From CBDDBX01 sp965225955 (lineage in GTDB: Bacteria > Acidobacteriota > Aminicenantia > UBA2199), in contig CBDDBX010000014.1 of the NCBI GenBank assembly GCA_965225955.1, positions 1 through 64,000 on the forward strand: 64,000 nucleotides of DNA, given 5' to 3'. The translations under genes and the position numbers were made by a program. The notes below the pieces were generated by a model. The model was given only the letters and a program-made list of their open reading frames with translations, was not told where the DNA came from and made no database searches. Each line of letters starts with the position of its first letter. Position 1 is the first letter of the stretch. Below are positions 33,901-41,075 of this stretch, piece after piece.

Positions 33901-34788
33901 GCAGTTAATATTGTTTATAAAATCAGAAAAGAGCTTGATGTAACAGTTCCTGTTTCCAGAATATACCAGTATCCGAGGATTTCATGTCTTGTGAGATCTT
34001 TCCTGACTATGGGGACTATTCAACCTGTTGTAAGTCTCGGAGATCATGAAGGTGAAAGTAATCTGCCTGAACTTTTTATTATACCTCCTGAAACTACAGG
34101 AAGTGAGATATTTCTGGAACTTGGAAACTCTCTGAGTACTGATTTTCGTTGCTTTGGAATAGAGAGTTTCAATATGTATAACGAAAATTTTATAGATGAT
34201 ACAAAAAAAATGGCTCTCTATGTTCTTAATCTGATCGGGAACAGAGAGAAGCCTTACTGGGTGCTTGGATATTCTCTGGGAGGAAGAGTTGCCCTTGAAA
34301 TGGCTGCAGAGGTAGAGAGAAGAGGGGGTAATGGGTTGAACCTTATACTCCTTGATACTGTGCTTTACAGTCGGGCTGAATGTATTGGAATCAAATTTGA
34401 AATTCTTCTGCTTAAACTTAAGAACAGAAAGCTATTAACACAGAAAGATATTGATGATCAGTGGGAGTTCAGCAGAAGAATTGATGCTCTGAAGGACAAT
34501 ATGGTTAAGATGTCTGTAAAACCTTTTGCAGGGCAATTGAGAAAATCCAGAATTATTCTTTTTAAAGCAACTGAGATAGAAAAAATAAGGAAGAGGAGGA
34601 GTGATAAATTCTTCTCCTTCTATTTTAAGAGTCTGAGTATTCTGTTTTTTGATTTCATCAGAAAAGGTCACAATAACCTTAACAGGGTAACCCGTAATCT
34701 ACATACAATCAGGTTGAACTGCTCCCATATGGAGCTGCTCAGGAAGCATGAAGAGATTGCTGAAAAAATAAGAGACTTTCTCTGTTAG
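30940..34788 (+). CDS. Single-module non-ribosomal peptide synthetase (C-A-PCP-TE)
   Basis: 1282 residues. Condensation domain about 1-430 with the intact active motif FHHIIIDG (130-136). Adenylation domain about 440-940 with LLYTSGSTGTPKGVVIEH, INAYGPTEATVTA, YRTGD, GRTDDQIKLRGFRIEP and the final Lys in NSSGKTDY. Lined up by eye with GrsA, the pocket reads D-V-S-N-I-G-A-V-T-K, with partial likeness to threonine codes; no residue can be named. Carrier domain with phosphopantetheine Ser985 (SLGGCSIAA). Thioesterase about 1035-1282 with Ser1112 (GYSLGGRVALEMA). One module with a C domain at the front implies a donor acyl- or peptidyl-carrier encoded elsewhere, or condensation with a free acyl-CoA. 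ATG served by AAGGACG. Confidence 0.93.
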   Translation: MVLRVWESVKGFWYDWQLNRSTTKFNLFYISTFSSELNVEKLYCACRKLLDNNLFLGSVFYEKNGEVFQYFSTEPELCFSEYDAVSSADKDRIFDELSNTPFNLIEGPLCRFILIKHKYNGGYSFIMGFHHIIIDGICFADLFDELVGIYNGDLLPQSYEKQFNSYREYSEWILGKFTEEFRLPSSLLSINSSSMSYNPGNKTPAANRQEFSYSDFNSVIRQLPGEVIDEVKSFADQNSFSLFLILKSVWALLIARLSGEEKIVLTYPVSLRSCSFTDTRGYMVNIVPDLFEEKGSFMEQMKKSKSDFREVVGKIRFTPYHKVLKKAESETRSYFKQVFPPVGFGYMKLPDRGFDGENTGYFATNASEYQILLQYREVNEGIELYFSYNKHFFDKEYVDRIFNIFNTLTLKLLKSKDTETRSINLLNLEEYDFLINRCSGTGMSYNTEATIHKVFESRVEKEPDNYALYYDGKYTDYGDLNSRANKLGRLIREKLMNLPYNEADRNPVIGICATSPYQVVISVLGILKAGCAYLIIDSCEPEDRIRQKLEDSDCRLIINSVTGKQFPGIPGEIKDIEAESYHLSRENLSDSGSPDDIAYLLYTSGSTGTPKGVVIEHRGVVDLIEDHRRRFNLSEGSRVLQYHNFSFDVSVSTLFSAILTGASLYLVDKNLFEDVEALQNFIVKERIELINIPPVLLRLMEPCKILKGWLKTIIVGGEVCSAEVMNLWGDKVRLINAYGPTEATVTATLHHYRKGDSNRNIGKPAGNRRVYLLDSYKNPVPPGFEGELFIGGVGVAREYLNQRSLTRDSFLPDPFSANGKGTMYRTGDICRWLDDGSLLFRGRTDDQIKLRGFRIEPGDVVNAVEKFPAVHKAVVALADYNGSRHLTCWYTSTEEVCKDSLRSFLREKLPDYMLPSIFKKVDAIPVNSSGKTDYSILTAGVVSSFSDYVPPVTRFQKKICRIWEEVLKVEKIGIEDDFFSLGGCSIAAVNIVYKIRKELDVTVPVSRIYQYPRISCLVRSFLTMGTIQPVVSLGDHEGESNLPELFIIPPETTGSEIFLELGNSLSTDFRCFGIESFNMYNENFIDDTKKMALYVLNLIGNREKPYWVLGYSLGGRVALEMAAEVERRGGNGLNLILLDTVLYSRAECIGIKFEILLLKLKNRKLLTQKDIDDQWEFSRRIDALKDNMVKMSVKPFAGQLRKSRIILFKATEIEKIRKRRSDKFFSFYFKSLSILFFDFIRKGHNNLNRVTRNLHTIRLNCSHMELLRKHEEIAEKIRDFLC

Positions 34789-34914
34789 TTTAAATACTCC
34801 TGCTGAAATTATCTCAATATCCCGGGAATTTATAAAAAATTACTGCTTTCTGCTTTTTTAAGGGTTCTTCGTAATTTCATTCACATTGATTATTACTTTT
34901 TAAAATGGTCACAG

Positions 34915-34968
34915 TTGACCTTGTCTTTTTTTTATGATAAATATAGTCCATGGATTATAAATCCATGG
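34915..34968 (+). promoter_or_regulatory. Promoter region with 21-bp palindrome before the Cys-rich peptide gene
   Basis: TTGACC at 34915-34920 is a good -35; the -10 is unclear (TATGAT at 34933 or TATAGT at 34942). CCATGGATT (34948-34956) and AATCCATGG (34960-34968) form a perfect 9-bp inverted repeat around ATA. It resembles a repressor operator. So the peptide/ferredoxin pair seems to have its own regulated promoter after the NRPS. Confidence 0.65.
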
Positions 34969-34989
34969 ATCATAAAAAAGGAGAAAAAA

Positions 34990-35163
34990 ATGAAAAAAGA
35001 GAGAAAGTTACCTGCAAAATGTGTCAATCTTAAAGCTGCTTACATGCCTTTAACCAAGTGGTGGTGCAGTTTCTGTGGCCCTACAGGAGGTAATGTATGT
35101 TATATGGTGTGTCTGACTCTTGGAAAAAGAGAGAAAATCGTTCCTGAGTGGAGAAGAAAATGA
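34990..35163 (+). CDS. Small Cys-rich peptide coupled to the flavodoxin-ferredoxin gene
   Basis: 57 residues from the ATG at 34990, chosen because AAGGAG lies 7 nt before it. Five Cys: 11, 26, 29, 37 and 41 (KWWCSFCGPTGG, NVCYMVCLTL), with basic ends (MKKERKLPAK, KREKIVPEWRRK). Its stop TGA overlaps the next start as ATGA, so translation is coupled to the redox protein. I do not know the family. It could be a metal- or cluster-binding partner, or the substrate of a thiol modification. A precursor-peptide role cannot be claimed without a matching modification enzyme. Confidence 0.65.
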   Translation: MKKERKLPAKCVNLKAAYMPLTKWWCSFCGPTGGNVCYMVCLTLGKREKIVPEWRRK

Positions 35164-35984
35164 AAAGAGTACACCTTATATATTTCAGTCCTGGTGGAAC
35201 AACAAAGAGAAGTGTCAGAAGAATTGCAGAAGGAACCGGGTGCAGAACTGTTATTGAGCACGATATGATGAAGCCTGTTAACAGAAAACAGGAACTAAAG
35301 TTCTCTGAGGATGATCTTGTAATACTGGGAATGATGACTGCAACAAAACTATTTGGCGTACCTGATGAGATTTTCAACTGTATGCAGGGGAGTAACACGC
35401 CAATTGTGGGAGTTGTACTATATGGTAACGGGTATTATGGAAGCTCTCTGAAAATTATGAAGAAAGAGGTGGAACGCAGAGGGTTCAGAATGGTGGCTGC
35501 CGGAGCATTTATAGGACAGAGTAGTTTCAGATCTGAAATTGCAAATGCAAGACCTGATGCAAAAGATCAGGAGCTTCAGTTCAGATTCGGACAGAACATA
35601 AGAGATATATTAAAAAAAGAGGAGGGTTACAGAATAAAATCGAAGCTTAAGGTTAACTGGTCAAAGGATAATTTCCTGAACAGGTTTAAATGTTTCGTTG
35701 GAGTATTACTACCAGGTTATAAAGTACAACTGCCACATTTTATGAGAAAATTTGAGATTGATGATAAATGTATCCACTGTGGGAAATGTGAGTCCAGATG
35801 TCCTGTGGGGGCCATGGATAGTGAGAATAATCATATTAACAGGGAGCTCTGTATCGGGTGTGCTGCCTGCGTGAATGGGTGTTCGGTAAACTCTATTACT
35901 ATTACAAGCCCTTCACTTAATAGTATGATGGATAAGCTGGTTGTTACCAGAGCTGACAGAAAAGAGCCGGAGCTCTTTTTCTGA
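35160..35984 (+). CDS. EFR1-type flavodoxin/ferredoxin fusion protein
   Basis: 274 residues from the ATG at 35160 (ATGA overlap with the Cys-rich peptide; the longer frame from 35148 has no better site). Flavodoxin-like FMN-binding start VHLIYFSPGGTTKRSVRRIA, with GVVLYGNGYYG in the middle. Two [4Fe-4S] motifs at the end: CIHCGKCESRCPVGAM and CIGCAACVNGCSVNSI. Such proteins move single electrons in anaerobes. Its coupling to the peptide suggests the two work together. Confidence 0.9.
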   Translation: MKRVHLIYFSPGGTTKRSVRRIAEGTGCRTVIEHDMMKPVNRKQELKFSEDDLVILGMMTATKLFGVPDEIFNCMQGSNTPIVGVVLYGNGYYGSSLKIMKKEVERRGFRMVAAGAFIGQSSFRSEIANARPDAKDQELQFRFGQNIRDILKKEEGYRIKSKLKVNWSKDNFLNRFKCFVGVLLPGYKVQLPHFMRKFEIDDKCIHCGKCESRCPVGAMDSENNHINRELCIGCAACVNGCSVNSITITSPSLNSMMDKLVVTRADRKEPELFF

Positions 35985-36008
35985 TAATGGTTCTTCAGAT
36001 TTCTGCTA

Positions 36009-36037
36009 TTGACAACTTAATAGAATAGTTGTAAGTT
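36009..36037 (+). promoter_or_regulatory. Promoter/operator region of the MarR gene
   Basis: TTGACA at 36009-36014 with a weak -10 (TAAGTT, 36032-36037). CAACTT and AAGTTG form an inverted repeat across the spacer, a likely site for the regulator. Confidence 0.5.
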
Positions 36038-36064
36038 GCTTCTAAAAAAGATGAAGGCAATATA

Positions 36065-36496
36065 ATGGCAAATAAGGATCTGGTAAAGAATTCCCAAATG
36101 ACAACAGAACAGAAAGCGATGGCTCTCCTGATCTGCATAGCTCAGGAGAAGAGCGGGGAAATGACCCGTAATATCAAGCCCTTCAATCTATCTATGACAC
36201 AGTTGACAATTCTGCATACACTCTCATTTGCTCCTGAAGGCAGACTCACGGTTAATCAGATAAAAAACTTTATGATTGACGATAGTCCCAATGTGTCCAG
36301 ATCTCTCAATCGTCTTATGGAAAACGGGTGCATAGAGAAAGAGCGGAGTAGTGAGGATCAGAGGGTTGTCTATATCAAAATTACAGAAAAGGGCAGACAG
36401 ACACATACTGATGCAGACAGGGCACTTGTAAAAATTCAGCTCAATCTTTCAGAAGAGGATGTTAATACACTATACTCAATTCTCTCAAAAATTTAG
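36065..36496 (+). CDS. MarR family transcriptional regulator
   Basis: 143 residues. Winged helix: LSMTQLTILHTLSFAPEGRL, then VNQIKNFMIDDSPNVSRSLN and RSSEDQRVVYIKITEKGRQ. ATG with GATGAAGG. It lies 80 bp after the flavodoxin-ferredoxin gene and is convergent with pirin. It could control the NRPS-peptide region, but the palindrome at 34948 differs from the repeat in its own promoter. Confidence 0.9.
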   Translation: MANKDLVKNSQMTTEQKAMALLICIAQEKSGEMTRNIKPFNLSMTQLTILHTLSFAPEGRLTVNQIKNFMIDDSPNVSRSLNRLMENGCIEKERSSEDQRVVYIKITEKGRQTHTDADRALVKIQLNLSEEDVNTLYSILSKI

Positions 36497-36498
36497 TA

Positions 36499-37176
36499 TC
36501 AGGGAGTTGTAATCAGTAAGAGGTGGGTATTCTGGGTAGCTTTGAATTTCATAGAATCACCTCTGATGAGATCTCCAGGTTGAATAAGACCTCTGTCTGA
36601 GTGACCTAGTCCTCTTATTATGTACATGAGGAAAGGCTTATCAATAGATATCTCCTGGCTGTTCAGAAGGAGACCAACCTCAGCAATTGTTGATGATGGG
36701 AAGGGGGTGTCAGGTGAATCGTTTCCTCCGTATACTCTGGTAAGTTTACCTGAAGCAGGATGAAAAACTTTATATGAAGCCTGACCTGAAGACTGTTCCG
36801 GCTTCATCCATACCTGAAGCATTCTGTTCCAGAACTGGTCAGGGTTTACTTCATTGTGTGAAAAACCTTCTGCTCCTGATGTCTGTACCATCACATCTTT
36901 TAAGTTAAGCTCAAGACCGTTTCCTACAGACCCTTCATGTTTCAACCTGCCTTTAACCATAACTGAGATAATATCTACTTTGTCATGAGGATGCATTCCG
37001 GCTTCTCCTCCCGGAATAAATCTTGCATCAGCAATGTAAAGAAGGGAACCAATTCCCTGCCAGCTACCGTCACTATTGGCATCTTTTCCAAAGAGTCCGG
37101 GGTCTTTAACTATTCTATGCTCCCTTACTCCTGCAAATCCGCTTTCAGGGAGAGATTCCCTGTTCATTATTTCCAT
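36499..37176 (-). CDS. Pirin family protein
   Basis: About 225 residues from the ATG at 37176 (site GAGG); a GTG at 37188 is in frame further up. Two cupin halves. The metal-binding His are in AGMHPHDKVDIISVMVKGRL and the pirin pattern goes on with GAEGFSHNEVNPDQF and LQVWMKPE. Pirins bind iron or other metals and several act as quercetinases; many have no assigned activity. It ends 3 bp after the convergent MarR gene. Confidence 0.9.
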   Translation of the reverse strand: MEIMNRESLPESGFAGVREHRIVKDPGLFGKDANSDGSWQGIGSLLYIADARFIPGGEAGMHPHDKVDIISVMVKGRLKHEGSVGNGLELNLKDVMVQTSGAEGFSHNEVNPDQFWNRMLQVWMKPEQSSGQASYKVFHPASGKLTRVYGGNDSPDTPFPSSTIAEVGLLLNSQEISIDKPFLMYIIRGLGHSDRGLIQPGDLIRGDSMKFKATQNTHLLLITTP

Positions 37177-37288
37177 ACTATACCTCACTTTATCGGTGCT
37201 CTTTAATATAGTAAGCAGCTTTTGTTAAAAATCCTGATAATCGCAGATAATTGTAATTATGTTGACAGAGACAGTTCAGAAACGGTAA

Positions 37289-37507
37289 CAATTTATCGAA
37301 GGTGCTGCAGGAAATACCGGATGTGAGATACTGGAGAAAACAGCTACGGAACTGGAAAATATTATCGGAGCACAGGAAATTAAAGACATATATGAACAAC
37401 TGCAGAATGAATTCAGCAGATGTACAGGGGCTATGGGTAAGAGAGGACAAACGCCGGAAAATTTATTTTTTTTCTTGACAGAAGGTGAATATTATTATAT
37501 TTTTTAA
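37289..37507 (+). pseudogene. Remnant of an HPt phosphotransfer domain
   Basis: The frame is open from just after TAA at 37286 to TAA at 37505 and has no start. QFIEGAAGNTGCEILEKTAT then ELENIIGAQEIKDIYEQLQN is the second half of an HPt domain (family pattern HTLKGAAGNIGA...A..LE). The phospho-His itself lies just before and is lost. It is the tail of a vanished hybrid kinase. The TetR promoter has formed inside its last codons. Confidence 0.6.
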
Positions 37508-37531
37508 CTATCGAATGAACGTTCGGTCGAT
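37475..37531 (+). promoter_or_regulatory. Promoter and operator of the RND-associated TetR gene
   Basis: TTGACA (37475-37480) and TATTTT (37498-37503), spacer 17 bp. The operator begins at 37510: ATCGAATGAACGTTCGGTC, with core GAACGTTC and outer ATCGA/TCGAT. The same site recurs at 38161 before the efflux operon. Confidence 0.8.
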
Positions 37532-37542
37532 GGAGGTGTAAA

Positions 37543-38112
37543 ATGGAATGCAATGAAAAGAAGAGTAAAATCTTTGATGCTACACTTGAACTGATTTCAG
37601 AGTTCGGATTCCACGGGACCTCTATGTCAAAAATAGTAAAGAAAGCCGGAGTAAGTGCAGGAATTGTTTATCACTATTTTGAGAGTAAAGATGAACTGAT
37701 TATGGAACTCTATAAAGATACCAAAAGAAGGTTTGTTGAAGAGATTGTTGATGAAATAGATAAATCGGCTCCAACAGCTACCCAGATGAAGCAGCTGGTT
37801 GAGGTTATGTTTCGAAGAAGTCTTAAGACTCCTCATGAGAACCACTTTTTTCAGCAATTTGCAACATCTCCATATTATGATGACAATCTTCGCTGTGATA
37901 TGGAAGAGTGCTTCAGTTATATAGAAGCTGTAGTTAACAGAGCAAAGAAGGAGAAGATTATAAAAGATCTGCCTGGTATAGTTATCGGGGCTCTTTCAAT
38001 GGATGTTGCTGCTTCTCTTGCCCAGAAGGAATCACTGTGTGAGCATCTTGAACTTGATGAGGATCTTATCCGAATGATTCTGGACTCTATCTGGGCTGCT
38101 ATAAGGCTATAG
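37543..38112 (+). CDS. TetR/AcrR family regulator of the RND efflux operon
   Basis: 189 residues. Helix-turn-helix IFDATLELISEFGFHGTSMS then IVKKAGVSAGIVYHYFESKD, followed by FHxx-type TetR ligand half (EMFRRSLKTPHENHFFQQFA). The operator in its promoter is repeated before the lipoprotein/RND genes, so it very likely represses both. ATG with GGAGG. Confidence 0.93.
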   Translation: MECNEKKSKIFDATLELISEFGFHGTSMSKIVKKAGVSAGIVYHYFESKDELIMELYKDTKRRFVEEIVDEIDKSAPTATQMKQLVEVMFRRSLKTPHENHFFQQFATSPYYDDNLRCDMEECFSYIEAVVNRAKKEKIIKDLPGIVIGALSMDVAASLAQKESLCEHLELDEDLIRMILDSIWAAIRL

Positions 38113-38160
38113 TAAATTTAACAAAAAGAGGGATTCGGGTGGTAGTTTATTTATATAGAT

Positions 38161-38180
38161 ATCGAATGAATGTTCGATCT
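38161..38180 (+). promoter_or_regulatory. TetR operator before the RND operon
   Basis: ATCGAATGAATGTTCGATCT: perfect arms ATCGAA and TTCGAT around TGAATG. It matches the TetR promoter site in 17 of the first 19 positions. The -10/-35 of the operon are not clear. Confidence 0.75.
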
Positions 38181-38205
38181 GCGGTTTTGTGAAAAGGAGA
38201 AAGGC

Positions 38206-38409
38206 ATGGATATTGGTGTAAAAAGGTTATTTATTGTTGTCCTGATGATAGTTGTGGTGATCTTATCAACAGGATGTGCAACAATGATGAAAAATTTCAA
38301 CAGACCTCAGGGAAATAGTTCTGTTGAAAGTTTTAACAGGTTCGGTGGCAGTGGGGATGTAGCTTCCGGAGTAAATATGTTTATTAAAGGGGGCGGTTTT
38401 TTTTTATAA
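38206..38409 (+). CDS. Small lipoprotein at the head of the RND operon
   Basis: 67 residues from the ATG at 38206 (site AAGGAG). The signal is FIVVLMIVVVILSTGC with lipobox LSTGC, leaving a mature part of about 44 residues (ATMMKNFNRPQGNSSVESFN and a Gly-rich end). I know no family for it. It may be an assembly or stability factor of the pump, or an envelope lipoprotein of its own. Confidence 0.65.
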   Translation: MDIGVKRLFIVVLMIVVVILSTGCATMMKNFNRPQGNSSVESFNRFGGSGDVASGVNMFIKGGGFFL

Positions 38410-38467
38410 CTATAAACTGAATGAATTTTCAGCATGTAGCTATAAAATATAATAAGGAAAGGTGGAT

Positions 38468-39904
38468 ATGGTTAGTAAAAGTATATTAAAAATTATAGTT
38501 ACTGTCACTGTAGCTCTTCTTTTTACAGGATGTGCTTCAGTTACAGGGTATCGCAAACCTCTTGTAAAACTTGAAAACAGCTGGAAAGCTGTTAAAGAGA
38601 GTCCGGTTTACAAAGAGAGTAAGCCAGGTAACAGGTGGTGGCGCAAGTTTAATGATACTTCTCTTACAGAACTCATGGAAATGGCTGGTAAGAGTAGTCC
38701 TGACATTAAGATTGCAATGGCAAGAATAGATGAGTATGAGGCAAGAGTAAATCAGAGTGAAGCTGGCTGGTTTCCTGTTATTACGGCATCAGGAACTGTT
38801 TCCAGAAGTCTTGGAATGGGACGTAATATGGTGCCGGGGAAAGCCGCAAACTCAAGTAGAGGAAATGTCTCGGCATCCTGGGAGCTCGATTTTTTTGGAA
38901 GAGTAAGAAAGGGAGTGAAAGCCTCAAAATATGATTCAGAGGCAATAAAAGCTGACTATTCAGATGTTCTTTTAAGCATCTATTCAAGAATAGCAGAAAC
39001 ATATCTTAATATAAGAACCAGACAGGCTCAGCTTAAATCTGCGGAAGATAATATCAGGTCACAGAAAAAGACTCTTGAGCTTATCAGCTCCAGACTTAAA
39101 CACGGTCTTGCTTCAGAACTGGATTATGCAAGAACAGAAAGGTTACTGGCCAGAGCCGAATCACAGGTTCCACAGATCCGTTCTGCTATATTCATGGATA
39201 TAAGTAATCTGGCAGTACTTATGGGAAAAGAGCCGGAGTATTTTGCAGATAAATTTTCAGATTTCAAACCAATACCTTATGTACCTGAATTTATTGATGT
39301 GGGAACTCCTTCTTCTGTTATAAGCAGAAGGCCGGACGTCAGAAAAGCCGGCATGATGCTTGAAGCCCGGGCAGCAAGAGTTGGTGTTGCAAAAGCAGAA
39401 ATTCTGCCTGTTATAACTGTTGATGGTTCATGGGGAAGGGACTCTATGGTACATGACGATAAGACCTGGTCTCTGGGTTCTTCAGTAAAATGGGAAATCT
39501 TTACCGGTGGAAGACGCAGAAGTGAGATTAAAGTAAGAAAATCTCAGTTTAAACAGGCGGAAGAGACCTATGAAAAGACTGTACTGGCAGCATTGAAAGA
39601 GGTGAAGGATTCTCTGAAAACTGTAAAAGAGGACAAGATAAGAGTCGGACAGATGGAGAGAGCTGTAAAAGCAGCGAAGAGATCTGTAAAACTCTCTATG
39701 GATCTTTATAGTAAAGGTATCGAAAATCTGCAGACAGTTCTGGATGCTCAGAGAGATCAGTTCGATTTTGAGAACACTCTCGCCGAAGCCAGAGGTAATG
39801 CTGCAGGAAATTTTGTGAAACTTAATGTTGCCCTGGGTAGCGGATGGGTTCAGGGTAATGGAAAAGTAGCTACAGAAAAGCCTTCTGTAGAAGAGAATAG
39901 ATAG
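38468..39904 (+). CDS. TolC-like outer-membrane efflux lipoprotein (NodT family)
   Basis: About 478 residues from the ATG at 38468 (a GTG at 38462 is in frame). Lipobox LFTGC. The channel family pattern is clear: WWRKFNDTSLTELMEMAGKS, SWELDFFGRVRKGVKASKYD, YLNIRTRQAQLKSAEDNI, LGSSVKWEIFTGGRRRSEIK, LYSKGIENLQTVLDAQRDQF. It forms the outer-membrane exit duct of the RND pump. 9 bp before the adaptor gene. Confidence 0.94.
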   Translation: MVSKSILKIIVTVTVALLFTGCASVTGYRKPLVKLENSWKAVKESPVYKESKPGNRWWRKFNDTSLTELMEMAGKSSPDIKIAMARIDEYEARVNQSEAGWFPVITASGTVSRSLGMGRNMVPGKAANSSRGNVSASWELDFFGRVRKGVKASKYDSEAIKADYSDVLLSIYSRIAETYLNIRTRQAQLKSAEDNIRSQKKTLELISSRLKHGLASELDYARTERLLARAESQVPQIRSAIFMDISNLAVLMGKEPEYFADKFSDFKPIPYVPEFIDVGTPSSVISRRPDVRKAGMMLEARAARVGVAKAEILPVITVDGSWGRDSMVHDDKTWSLGSSVKWEIFTGGRRRSEIKVRKSQFKQAEETYEKTVLAALKEVKDSLKTVKEDKIRVGQMERAVKAAKRSVKLSMDLYSKGIENLQTVLDAQRDQFDFENTLAEARGNAAGNFVKLNVALGSGWVQGNGKVATEKPSVEENR

Positions 39905-39913
39905 AGGTAGAAA

Positions 39914-41074
39914 ATGAGGAACTATGTAAATAAGATAAAAATTTTACTTGCTGCAGGAGGAATAATTGCTCTCCTGGCAGGCTGCTCCGGCGGCAATGAG
40001 CAGGCTTCAATGGCTCCACAGATGCCAACTGTATCTGTAAGTAAACCGGAGAAGCGGGTTTTAACTGAATATGCTGAATTTACAGGTAAAACTGAAGCTT
40101 TTGAAACAGCTGAAATATTTGCCCGGGTAGAGGGGATAATTGAGAAAATCCACTTCAAAGCCGGTGATTTTGTGAAGAAAGGCGATCTACTCTATTCAAT
40201 AGACAGAAAACCTTATGTAACGAAAGTTAATGAAGCGAGAGCCATGCTTGAGATAAGAGAAGCTGAACTTAAGCTTGCTGAATCTACAAGTAAAAGAAGG
40301 CAGGGTGCTTTTAAAGACAGAGCTGTAAGTGAACTTTCTGTAATTGAGAGCGAAAGTAAGCTGGCATCAGCTAAAGGAGCCTTTGCAGCAGCAAAAGCGG
40401 CTCTTGAAAAGGCTGAAATAGATCTTGGTTATACAGGAATTACTGCTCCAATAGGTGGAAGAGTAGGAAGAACTCTTGTGGATCCCGGTAACCTTGTAGG
40501 TCCCGGCAGAAAAGGTGTTCTTACAACTATTGTCAATTCAAACCCTCTCTACGTCTACTTTACTGTAAGTGAAAGAGATGTTCTTAAGTTTAACAGAGGT
40601 GACAAGTCTCCTCTTAGAAAAGGTGGCCCTGTAAAAATGGTACAGGGAAGTGGTGATAATAGTGTAATAGAAGGAAAGGTGGACTTTACTGCCAGTAAAA
40701 TTGATGCAGAAACCGGAACTATAGAGGTGAGAGGTGTCTTTGCAAATCCTGACTACAAAATGTTACCAGGAGTATTTGCAAGGGTGAAACTTCCTCTGGC
40801 AGAGGCTTCAGAAAAACTTCTTGTAAAAGATACAGCTCTTGGAAGAGATCAGAGAGGTAGTTATCTGTTTACTATTGATAAGGATAATGTTGTTAAATAT
40901 AAGCTGATTACCAAAGGTTCACTTGCAGGTAGTATGAGAATTATCAGAAGCGGGCTTAATTCAGAAGAGAGAGTTGTTGTAAACAGTATCCAGAAAGTGA
41001 GACCCGGAATGAAGGTTAATCCGGTTGAAGCCGGAGCCCCATCAGGAGCATCTGCTGCTGTAAGTGGTGAGTAA
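39914..41074 (+). CDS. RND efflux membrane-fusion protein (AcrA-like)
   Basis: 386 residues. Lipobox LLAGCSGG. Adaptor order: TVSVSKPEKRVLTEYAEFTG, lipoyl half KIHFKAGDFVKKGDLLYSID, hairpin coiled coil about 100-165 (MLEIREAELKLAESTSKRRQ), second lipoyl half TGITAPIGGRVGRTLVDPGN, beta-barrel NPDYKMLPGVFARVKLPL. It joins the inner-membrane pump to the outer-membrane duct. It ends 1 bp before the pump gene. Confidence 0.95.
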   Translation: MRNYVNKIKILLAAGGIIALLAGCSGGNEQASMAPQMPTVSVSKPEKRVLTEYAEFTGKTEAFETAEIFARVEGIIEKIHFKAGDFVKKGDLLYSIDRKPYVTKVNEARAMLEIREAELKLAESTSKRRQGAFKDRAVSELSVIESESKLASAKGAFAAAKAALEKAEIDLGYTGITAPIGGRVGRTLVDPGNLVGPGRKGVLTTIVNSNPLYVYFTVSERDVLKFNRGDKSPLRKGGPVKMVQGSGDNSVIEGKVDFTASKIDAETGTIEVRGVFANPDYKMLPGVFARVKLPLAEASEKLLVKDTALGRDQRGSYLFTIDKDNVVKYKLITKGSLAGSMRIIRSGLNSEERVVVNSIQKVRPGMKVNPVEAGAPSGASAAVSGE

Positions 41075-41075
41075 T

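Noticed and set aside
34990..35163. RiPP precursor peptide
   Set aside because: No radical-SAM, YcaO, lanthipeptide synthetase or peptidase-transporter gene is adjacent, so the Cys-rich peptide is left unassigned.
37190..37450. 86-codon minus-strand frame
   Set aside because: Antisense to the HPt remnant and without protein-like composition.
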